From contig CAMPGP010000073.1 in assembly GCA_946885545.1 (NCBI GenBank), forward strand, positions 1 through 8,750: a stretch of DNA of 8,750 nucleotides, written 5' to 3'. The DNA comes from an uncultured Altererythrobacter sp. GTDB taxonomy: Bacteria > Pseudomonadota > Alphaproteobacteria > Sphingomonadales > Sphingomonadaceae. The position numbers and the translations under genes are program-made. Position 1 is the stretch's first letter, and each line of letters begins with the position of its first letter. Under the pieces are notes generated by a model. It saw only the letters and a program-made list of their open reading frames with translations, did not search any database and was not told the origin of the DNA. Shown here one piece after another: positions 1 through 4,752 of this stretch.

Positions 1-728
1 AGGTGCCCGAGCGTCTCGGCGGCAAGGTGATCGAGGCCAAGGGGCTGACCAAGGCTTATGGCGACAAGCTGTTGTTCGAAGACCTCTCGTTCATGCTGCC
101 CCCCGGCGGCATCGTCGGCGTGATCGGGCCCAATGGCGCGGGCAAGTCCACGCTGTTCCGCATCATCACCGGCCAGGAAACGCCCGACGAAGGCAAGCTG
201 GAGATCGGCGAGACCGTGCGCCTCGGCTTCGTCGACCAGAGCCGCGACGACCTCAACCCCAAAAACAACGTGTGGGAGGAAGTGTCCGACGGGCTCGACT
301 ACATGAAGGTCAACGGCCACGACATGAGCACGCGCGCCTATGTCGGCGCGTTCAACTTCAAGGGCCAGGACCAGCAGAAGAACGTCGGCAAGCTCTCGGG
401 CGGCGAACGCAACCGCGTCCACATGGCCAAGATGCTCAAGACCGGCGGCAACGTGCTGCTGCTCGACGAGCCGACCAACGACCTCGACGTCGAGACGCTC
501 GGCGCGCTCGAAGACGCGATCGAGAACTTCGCCGGCTGCGCCGTGGTCATCTCGCACGACCGCTTCTTCCTCGACCGCCTCGCGACGCACATCCTCGCGT
601 TCGAGGGCAACAGCCACGTCGAATGGTTCGAAGGCAACTTCGAGGCTTACGAGGAAGACAAGCGGCGCCGACTGGGCGATGCTGCGGATCGGCCGACAAG
701 GTTGGCGTACAAGAAGTTGACCAGGTAG
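1..728 (+). CDS. ettA: EttA-type ABC-F translational throttle ATPase, C-terminal part (5' end outside window)
   Basis: This is the 3' portion of an ABC-F protein. EttA binds the ribosomal E site and gates entry into elongation according to the ATP/ADP ratio; it acts in the cytosol and has no membrane partner. Reading from the first full codon (position 3), the second ABC domain is complete: Walker [10 protein letters not shown] at residues 42-50, signature LSGGE at 131-135, Walker B VLLLDEP at 151-157 with catalytic Glu156, and the switch His185 in ISHDR. The short tail ending in [12 protein letters not shown] matches the usual EttA end, so the C-terminus looks intact. The first ABC domain and the linker that defines the ABC-F class lie upstream of the window. 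The reading frame is open to base 1, so the GTG at position 3 is an internal Val, not a start. Assignment to EttA rather than Uup or another ABC-F rests on close resemblance to E. coli EttA as I remember it, including the [10 protein letters not shown] and NFKG stretches. Confidence 0.95.
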   Translation, partial: VPERLGGKVIEAKGLTKAYGDKLLFEDLSFMLPPGGIVGVIGPNGAGKSTLFRIITGQETPDEGKLEIGETVRLGFVDQSRDDLNPKNNVWEEVSDGLDYMKVNGHDMSTRAYVGAFNFKGQDQQKNVGKLSGGERNRVHMAKMLKTGGNVLLLDEPTNDLDVETLGALEDAIENFAGCAVVISHDRFFLDRLATHILAFEGNSHVEWFEGNFEAYEEDKRRRLGDAADRPTRLAYKKLTR

Positions 729-740
729 TTTCTGCAATTC

Positions 741-771
741 GGGTCGTGAGCGGCAAGGCCGCTTACGACCC
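741..771. repeat. 14-bp-stem hairpin just after ettA (intergenic palindrome)
   Basis: The arm at 741-754 (gggtcgtgagcggc) pairs with 758-771 (gccgcttacgaccc) around a 3-nt loop. Pairing is complete apart from one G-U wobble. There is no T-run on either side, so it is not a classical intrinsic terminator, although it may still end ettA transcription or protect its 3' end. Its length and position resemble dispersed intergenic palindromes of sphingomonads, which is an inference. Confidence 0.7.
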
Positions 772-807
772 CATTGCGGGCATTCACTCACCAGCTACAA
801 ACGAGGC

Positions 808-1212
808 ATGGCCGTTCCGGTAACAGTGCGAAAAGTGATCGCGTCGGTGCCATACATTAGAGCGAGGCGTGCATATTTGGGCGGTCGCATCAAGGATGCG
901 ATCCGACATCACTCTTCGGTGCTTCGCTTGGTGAACGGGCCGATGGATAAGGCATTTCACGGAACTCTGCTGATACTCGACCACCGTTCGCCTGAGGCAA
1001 AGCCGTTCTTTGAAGAAGCTATTGCTGAGTTGGAGACGAGTGGGGTGCGCTCTCAGGCTCAGGACTACATCCTCTGTTACTGCCGTTCTTACGCGGCCAT
1101 GATTGACGGCAAGGACGAGTCTGAGTTTCGTTTAGATGCAGAGTTCCTGTCGCCGGTCGATCCTCTTCGCAGGCTGCTGCCCCTTCCTGCTCCTCAACGC
1201 TTCGACAAATAG
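808..1212 (+). CDS. Hypothetical 134-aa protein, low GC, probably acquired
   Basis: I do not recognise this protein. It is 134 residues, has no signal peptide or obvious membrane segment, and looks mostly helical, with an AYLGGRIKDAIRHHSSVL stretch that recalls a TPR-like helical hairpin. That resemblance is weak and gives no function. The first ATG in the open frame is 808; a GAGG at 803-806 is only 1 nt away, too close for a good ribosome binding site, so GTG at 826 or 835 is possible. Base use is unlike its neighbours: hand counts of two 60-base stretches gave 32/60 and 31/60 GC, against 41/60 for a stretch of ettA. It also uses codons that are rare in this genome type (ATA, TTA, AGA, AGG). 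It sits between two palindromic repeats. Its coding status is likely but not proven: the frame is open for the whole length and the C-terminal residues, which are Pro- and Leu-rich, could be a changed end created by a nearby insertion. Confidence 0.6.
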   Translation: MAVPVTVRKVIASVPYIRARRAYLGGRIKDAIRHHSSVLRLVNGPMDKAFHGTLLILDHRSPEAKPFFEEAIAELETSGVRSQAQDYILCYCRSYAAMIDGKDESEFRLDAEFLSPVDPLRRLLPLPAPQRFDK

Positions 1213-1228
1213 CGTCCGTTTTCCACCC

Positions 1229-1318
1229 CATTCCCGTCATTCCCGCGAAGGCGGGAACCCAGCCTGGCTTTGGCGCTGCCTCGCTCTGGGTCCCCGCCTT
1301 CGCGGGGATGACGGAATG
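1229..1318. repeat. REP-like long inverted repeat, each arm with its own hairpin
   Basis: An arm at 1229-1262 and a near-perfect reverse complement at 1286-1318 are separated by about 23 bp; they differ by one inserted base and two transitions. Each arm contains its own small stem: 1240-1257 (7-bp stem, GAAG loop) and 1291-1308. This is the familiar proteobacterial dispersed repeat whose spurious translations give peptides such as HSREGGNP and LGPRLRGDD. It lies 3' of the 134-aa gene and 24 bp before the GIY-YIG start codon, so it may also act as a transcription barrier. Confidence 0.9.
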
Positions 1319-1342
1319 GAACAAGGAGGCTAGGTTTGGCCG

Positions 1343-1651
1343 ATGGCCCTGGAGCGCACGCCCTGCGTCTATATCCTTGCTTCGCAGCGCAACGGCACGC
1401 TCTACATCGGTGTTACCTCGGACCTGGCCACCCGCATTCACCAGCACCGTAATGAAACGCTTGGCGGCTTCTCCAAGAGGTACGGCGTCAAGCGGCTGGT
1501 CTGGTTCGAGGTCCACGAAGAAATGGAACCTGCCATCATCCGCGAGAAGCGGCTCAAGAAGTGGAACCGTGCGTGGAAGTTGCGGTTGATCGAGGAGGAG
1601 AACCCTACGTGGCGCGATCTCGCGGAGGATTTCGGGTTCGCGCCGCTTTGA
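1343..1651 (+). CDS. Small stand-alone GIY-YIG nuclease-family protein (COG2827-like)
   Basis: This 102-residue protein consists of little more than a GIY-YIG catalytic fold. The two signature strands are CVYIL (Tyr10) and LYIG (Tyr21), followed by Arg31, His35, Tyr47 and the helix IIREKRLKKWNRAWK, in which Glu68 is the probable metal-binding Glu. The downstream WRDL motif is typical of this family. GIY-YIG domains cut DNA through a Tyr/Arg/Glu metal site; the role of the small stand-alone versions is not established. The start is well fixed: an in-frame stop lies at 1331-1333, and ATG 1343 follows AAGGAGG at 1323-1329, although the 13-nt spacing is long. There is no DNA-binding domain fused to it, unlike homing endonucleases. 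It is bracketed by the REP-like repeat at 1229-1318 and a degenerate half-copy at 1673-1692. Base composition is closer to the host than that of the preceding gene. Family assignment is secure; function is open. Confidence 0.92.
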   Translation: MALERTPCVYILASQRNGTLYIGVTSDLATRIHQHRNETLGGFSKRYGVKRLVWFEVHEEMEPAIIREKRLKKWNRAWKLRLIEEENPTWRDLAEDFGFAPL

Positions 1652-1672
1652 AAACCGTCCTGTCGTGCCCTC

Positions 1673-1692
1673 TCCCGTCATTGCCGCGGAGG
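1673..1692 (+). repeat. Degenerate half-copy of the REP-like repeat
   Basis: These 20 bases match 1232-1251, the outer part of the left arm of the palindrome upstream of the GIY-YIG gene, at 18 of 20 positions (the differences are at 1683 and 1689). No matching right arm is visible after it; acyP begins instead. The GGAGG at its end (1688-1692) serves as the acyP ribosome binding site. Confidence 0.7.
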
Positions 1693-1697
1693 ACGAT

Positions 1698-1970
1698 ATG
1701 ACCATGACCGCTCGCCACCTCATCGTCCACGGCCGCGTGCAGGGGGTATTTTTCCGCGACTGGACGGTCGATACCGCGCGCCCGCTCGGTGTAACGGGGT
1801 GGGTCCGGAACCTGCCCGATGGCACGGTCGAGGCGCATGTCGAGGGCGAGGCGGAGGCGGTAGGGCGGATGGTCGCGGCGATGCGCCAAGGGCCGCCGCG
1901 CGCGCGGGTCGATCGGATCGACGAGCGGGCGGCGGAGGGCGAAGCACTGCGCGGGTTCGAACGCCGCTGA
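1698..1970 (+). CDS. acyP: Acylphosphatase
   Basis: This 90-residue protein is a complete acylphosphatase, a small cytosolic enzyme that hydrolyses acyl phosphates such as acetyl phosphate and carbamoyl phosphate to the carboxylate and phosphate. The family motif HGRVQGVFFRDWT holds the phosphate-binding loop with catalytic Arg20. GWVRNLPDGTVE supplies the catalytic Asn38 and the GTVE turn. Length is the usual 90-100 residues. The start at 1698 is preferred because GGAGG at 1688-1692 lies 5 nt before it; a second ATG at 1704 would shorten the protein by two residues. The longer open frame from 1665 has no supporting ribosome site. It is 46 bp from the GIY-YIG stop, and could be co-transcribed with it. 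Its ribosome binding site falls within a repeat remnant, so insertion of the repeat may have changed its expression. Confidence 0.95.
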   Translation: MTMTARHLIVHGRVQGVFFRDWTVDTARPLGVTGWVRNLPDGTVEAHVEGEAEAVGRMVAAMRQGPPRARVDRIDERAAEGEALRGFERR

Positions 1971-2334
1971 AGGTTCGCGAGGGGGCGAGAAATCATTTTC
2001 CTACATCGTGGTCGATTGCGTAGCGTCGCCCGATGTCCCTCGCCGCCCCTTTTTCCGCTATCGCGCCGCATCTTTCCGACCGCGCGCACCACGCCCGTCG
2101 AAGCCCGAATTTTTCTTCTCCAGGACAGTGTAACAACCGGTCCATGTCTCGCCGTGGCGCGAGTGGCTTCGTGAGCAGCCCGATGCCACACATTCAGGTT
2201 GACGGCGCCGAACATGAACGAAAGGCATCATCCGCGGTTCAGTTTCGCGTCAGCCGAATTGGCGTAACACTTGCTTCACCAGAGGGGCCGCTCGTGGTGG
2301 GCGCGGCGTTTCCCGACGAACGGAGAACCGCACC
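1971..2334. other. Gene-free stretch between acyP and the RcnB-family gene
   Basis: I find no convincing gene on either strand in these 364 bp. Open frames here are short, lack ribosome binding sites, or are extensions of shadows from neighbouring genes. The composition is more mixed than the flanks. The final third probably contains the control region of the RcnB-family gene: spaced TTCAG/GTCAG half-sites at 2238-2253 and a possible -10 at 2265-2270. No clear acyP terminator is visible. Confidence 0.6.
2237..2270 (+). promoter_or_regulatory. Possible activator site and -10 upstream of the RcnB-family gene
   Basis: TTCAG at 2238-2242 and GTCAG at 2249-2253 are offset by 11 bp, one helical turn. 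This is the arrangement of direct half-sites bound by OmpR/PhoB-family regulators. A TAACAC (2265-2270) about 11 bp after the second half-site could serve as a -10, with no good -35, as at activator-dependent promoters. The implied leader would be about 58 nt. The pattern is short, so this is tentative. Confidence 0.3.
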
Positions 2335-3336
2335 ATGACATTTGCACAATTCCTCAAGGGAAGCGCACTCGGGGCCCTCGCGGCCGCCATGGCGCTGACC
2401 GCCCTACCCGCTCCGGCTCAGGCCGCGGCGGAAACCCAGCAACGCGCCGATCGCGAACGTGGCGATCGCGCCCAGGCCCGTAGCGAGCGTCGGCAGGAAC
2501 GGCGCGAGTCCCGCTCGCAGCAGCGCTCCGAACGGCAGCAGCAGCGCAGCGCCCCGCAGGCGCGGACCGCCCGCCCCGACCGCAACCGCTCCGCGCCCAA
2601 CGTTCGCCAGCAGACCGAACGTGCTGCCGTCGTGCAGCAACGCGAGGCCTATCGTCGCAATCTCACGAACCAGCGCGCCGCAAACCAGCGTGCGGTTCGT
2701 CAGCAGGTCGATCAGCGACAGGCGGAGCAGCGACGCGATGCGCAGCAGCGCCTCGCCCAGCAGCGCGACTATCGCGACAACGATCGCAACCGCACCTATC
2801 GCGACAACGACCGCAATCGCACCTATCGCGACGGCCGCCAGGATCAGCGCCGCGTCGAACAGCGCCGCGACTGGCGCGAAGATCGGCGCGACGACCGCCG
2901 CGACCGCGTGGAGGACCGGCGCGACGACCGGCGCGACTGGCGCGAGGATCGTCGCGACGATCGCCGGGACTGGCGTGAAGACCGTCGCGATCGCTGGGAT
3001 GACCGGCGGGACAACCGCAACTATCGCGCGTGGACCCGCACCTGGCGTAACAACAACCGCTACGACTGGCAGCGTTATCGCCAATCGAACCGCAACGTCT
3101 ATCGCATCGGGCGCTACTATTCGCCGTACCGGAACTACAGCTACAGCCGGGTGAACATCGGCTTCCGCCTCGGCAACCTGTTCTACGGCAACCGCTACTG
3201 GATCAACGATCCGTGGCAGTATCGCCTGCCCGAGGTCTACGGCCCCTATCGCTGGGTCCGCTACTACGACGACGTGCTGCTGGTGAACACCTACAGCGGT
3301 GAAGTGGTCGACGTGATCTACGACTTCTTCTGGTAA
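2335..3336 (+). CDS. Secreted RcnB-family protein with long Arg/Asp-rich repeat linker
   Basis: This 333-residue exported protein has three parts. A signal peptide at residues 1-30 has a hydrophobic core of Ala/Leu and an AQA cleavage site. Residues about 33-240 are low-complexity and rich in Arg, Gln and Asp. The C-terminal part (about 245-333) ends in RYYDDVLLVNTYSGEVVDVIYDFFW-type sequence, which is the RcnB-family signature. E. coli RcnB is a periplasmic protein of about 110 residues needed for nickel/cobalt homeostasis; whether this longer protein binds metal is unknown, as it has few His or Cys residues. The linker contains YRDNDRNRT twice (146-154, 155-163) and an 11-residue unit, DWREDRRDDRR, four times with small changes (179-222). 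GGAG at 2322-2325 lies 9 nt before the ATG. It stands alone, followed by hairpins. Localisation in the periplasm or envelope is inferred; the strong positive and negative charge could suit binding to anionic lipids or polysaccharide. Confidence 0.85.
   Translation: MTFAQFLKGSALGALAAAMALTALPAPAQAAAETQQRADRERGDRAQARSERRQERRESRSQQRSERQQQRSAPQARTARPDRNRSAPNVRQQTERAAVVQQREAYRRNLTNQRAANQRAVRQQVDQRQAEQRRDAQQRLAQQRDYRDNDRNRTYRDNDRNRTYRDGRQDQRRVEQRRDWREDRRDDRRDRVEDRRDDRRDWREDRRDDRRDWREDRRDRWDDRRDNRNYRAWTRTWRNNNRYDWQRYRQSNRNVYRIGRYYSPYRNYSYSRVNIGFRLGNLFYGNRYWINDPWQYRLPEVYGPYRWVRYYDDVLLVNTYSGEVVDVIYDFFW
2770..3000 (+). repeat. In-gene tandem repeats: 27-bp x2 and 33-bp x4
   Basis: Within the RcnB-family gene, 2770-2823 holds two 27-bp units coding YRDNDRNRT, and 2869-3000 holds four 33-bp units coding DWREDRRDDRR and close variants. 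Unit lengths are multiples of three, so gain or loss of units would keep the frame. Synonymous differences between units (for example cgc/cgt/cgg Arg codons) show the array is not very recent. Confidence 0.85.
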
Positions 3337-3350
3337 GTCGCGTTTCGGAA

Positions 3351-3377
3351 GCTGCCGGGGTCTCTCAGCCCGGCAGC
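3351..3377. terminator. Hairpin after the RcnB-family gene
   Basis: A 9-bp perfect stem pairs gctgccggg (3351-3359) with cccggcagc (3369-3377) around a 9-nt loop, 14 bp after the RcnB-family stop. No T-run follows. It probably acts together with the next hairpin in ending or stabilising the transcript. Confidence 0.5.
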
Positions 3378-3387
3378 CCCTTGCAGG

Positions 3388-3416
3388 CCCCCGCCGGTGC
3401 GAGCCGGTGGGGGTTT
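3388..3416 (+). terminator. Intrinsic terminator between the convergent RcnB-family and cytochrome b561 genes
   Basis: A 10-bp stem with one G-U wobble pairs 3388-3397 (cccccgccgg) with 3404-3413 (ccggtggggg) around a 6-nt loop, followed by TTT and C on the plus strand. This best serves the RcnB-family gene. The stem lies just beyond the cytochrome b561 stop on the other strand, where no T-run follows, so bidirectional use is possible but weaker. Confidence 0.65.
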
Positions 3417-3421
3417 CTGCG

Positions 3422-3976
3422 TCAGACCTTGGGCGTGCCGAAGGGCAGCATCCGGAACAGGTTGCCGTCGCGATCGATCAGCGTGTGCTTGAGCGCACCG
3501 AGAATGTGCAGGGCGACGAGCAGCAGGAGCGCCTTGCCGCCGGTCGCATGGAGATCGAAGATCGCGCCGCCGGTCTCGCGGTCGGGGCCGACAGGAAGGG
3601 CAGGCCATTCGAACGCGCCGAACATATCGACCGCGTTGCCCATGTAGGAATTCGCCAGCCAGCCGCCGAGCGGCAGCCCGACGAGCAGGACGTAGAACAG
3701 CACGTGCACGGTGCGTGCGAGGATCCGCTCCCAGGCAGCGAGCGTGCTTGCCAGCGGCGGCACGGGGTGCACCCAGCGCCAGGCCAGCCGGGCGAGCGTG
3801 AACAAGAGGATCGTGATGCCGATCGCCTTGTGGGTACCCATCAGCGCGCCGCGATCCGGCCCTGCGGCATGCTCCGCGGCTTCGACGATCCGCCAGTTGA
3901 CGATCACCGCTACGGCGATCAACCAGTGGAAGATCATCGCCCCGGTCGAATAGCGCGTACGCACCGCTTGCTGCAT
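3422..3976 (-). CDS. Cytochrome b561 (CybB-like di-heme membrane protein)
   Basis: This 184-residue protein is an inner-membrane cytochrome b with four transmembrane helices, as in E. coli CybB, which moves electrons from quinol and can act as a superoxide:ubiquinone oxidoreductase. The helices fall near residues 13-30, 47-67, 88-108 and 145-165. Candidate heme ligands are His17 in MIFHWL, His49 in GTHKAIG, His143 in DLHATGG and His157 in ALHILGALKH; these are the positions conserved in the family. The start at 3976 is chosen over the upstream ATG at 4036 because GAGG lies 8 nt before it and MQQAVRTRYSTGAMIFHWL matches the normal N-terminus. It is divergent from the oxygenase gene and convergent with the RcnB-family gene, so it appears to be a single-gene unit. 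The physiological electron donor and acceptor cannot be told from sequence. Confidence 0.92.
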   Translation of the reverse strand: MQQAVRTRYSTGAMIFHWLIAVAVIVNWRIVEAAEHAAGPDRGALMGTHKAIGITILLFTLARLAWRWVHPVPPLASTLAAWERILARTVHVLFYVLLVGLPLGGWLANSYMGNAVDMFGAFEWPALPVGPDRETGGAIFDLHATGGKALLLLVALHILGALKHTLIDRDGNLFRMLPFGTPKV

Positions 3977-4008
3977 CTCGATTGCCTCGCTCTGGCGTCT
4001 GAAGCCCC

Positions 4009-4036
4009 AGCGTAGCATGGACGCTGCGCGCGGCAA
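4009..4036 (-). promoter_or_regulatory. Possible housekeeping promoter of cytochrome b561
   Basis: On the minus strand, TTGCCG (4036-4031) and TACGCT (4014-4009) are separated by 16 bp, resembling an alphaproteobacterial sigma-70 promoter. The implied start of transcription is about 25 nt before the chosen ATG at 3976. The match is moderate and lies in the 104-bp divergent gap shared with the oxygenase gene, for which no equally good promoter is visible. Confidence 0.4.
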
Positions 4037-4080
4037 GCGACGGGTTGAAGCGCGCGGCTCGCCTGCTTAGGAAAAGCGCC

Positions 4081-4749
4081 ATGACGAAGACTGCCATCAT
4101 TCCCGATCAGGGTGCGCTCAAACGCGTCGGTGCCTCTGTCCGCAAGCGGCTCGAGGCCGACCCGCAGGCCTACAAGGTGCCGACCGACAAGGCCGAAATA
4201 TTCGCGATCGGCGATTTCCTCAGCGCCGCGGAATGCCAGCGGCTGATCCTGATGATCGACGCCGTCGCCCAGCCGAGCACGCTCTACGACAACGACTACG
4301 CAAGCGGCTTCCGCACGTCGTATTCGGGCAATCTCGACCCGCGCGACCCGTTCGTCGCGGGGCTGTCGCGCCGGATCGACGACCTGCTCGGGCTGAAGTC
4401 GGAGATCGGCGAGGCGATCCAGGGCCAGCGCTACATGCCCGGGCAGCAGTTCAAGCCGCACAACGACTGGTTCTACACCAGCGAGGATTACTGGAAGTCG
4501 GAGCGCAAGAAGGGCGGCCAGCGCAGCTGGACGGCGATGGCTTTCCTCAACGCGGTGGAATCAGGCGGCGAGACGCATTTCACCGAAGTCGGCATCAAGA
4601 TCCCGCCGAAGCCCGGCGTTCTTCTCACCTGGAACAACGCATTGCCCGACGGATCACCCAACGAGGCGACCATTCACGCGGGCACCCCGGTCGAGAGCGG
4701 GGTCAAATACGTCATCACCAAGTGGTACCGCACCCGCAAGTGGGGTTGA
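4081..4749 (+). CDS. 2-oxoglutarate/Fe(II)-dependent oxygenase, prolyl 4-hydroxylase type
   Basis: This 222-residue protein matches the prolyl 4-hydroxylase alpha-subunit catalytic fold (P4Hc). Such enzymes couple oxidative decarboxylation of 2-oxoglutarate to hydroxylation of a substrate, often a peptidyl proline. The iron-binding triad is visible as His127 and Asp129 in FKPHNDWF and His199 in ATIHAGTPV, and Lys209 in GVKYVITKWYR is placed to bind the 2-oxoglutarate carboxylate. SGGETHF (161-167) and GVLLTWNN (179-186) are core-strand motifs of the fold. The start at 4081 has AGGA at 4069-4072, 8 nt upstream, and is preferred over the in-frame ATG at 4045. No signal peptide is seen, so it should be cytosolic. 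The protein substrate is unknown; bacterial members include enzymes acting on EF-Tu and others without known targets. It is convergent with lysK with only 3 bp between stop codons. Confidence 0.92.
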   Translation: MTKTAIIPDQGALKRVGASVRKRLEADPQAYKVPTDKAEIFAIGDFLSAAECQRLILMIDAVAQPSTLYDNDYASGFRTSYSGNLDPRDPFVAGLSRRIDDLLGLKSEIGEAIQGQRYMPGQQFKPHNDWFYTSEDYWKSERKKGGQRSWTAMAFLNAVESGGETHFTEVGIKIPPKPGVLLTWNNALPDGSPNEATIHAGTPVESGVKYVITKWYRTRKWG

Positions 4750-4752
4750 GCC

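Noticed and set aside
1136..1333. 65-residue frame containing HSREGGNP and LGPRLRGDDG
   Set aside because: It is a translation through the palindrome, a common mis-annotation, with no start signal.
1019..2215. 398-residue minus-strand open frame
   Set aside because: It crosses the GIY-YIG and acyP genes and the palindrome; its SVIPAKAGTQ segment is the known spurious translation of the REP-like repeat.
2199..2227. TTGACG at 2199-2204 as a -35 for the RcnB-family gene
   Set aside because: No acceptable -10 lies 16-19 bp downstream (aaggca and neighbours), so the hexamer alone is not enough.
2869..3000. 33-bp periodic repeats as a possible CRISPR array
   Set aside because: The units are contiguous with no unique spacers and code in frame for an 11-residue protein repeat.
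2404..3084. 226-residue hydrophobic minus-strand open frame inside the RcnB-family gene
   Set aside because: The Val/Ala/Ile-rich product is simply the complement of the Arg/Asp repeat codons; no ribosome site or promoter supports it.
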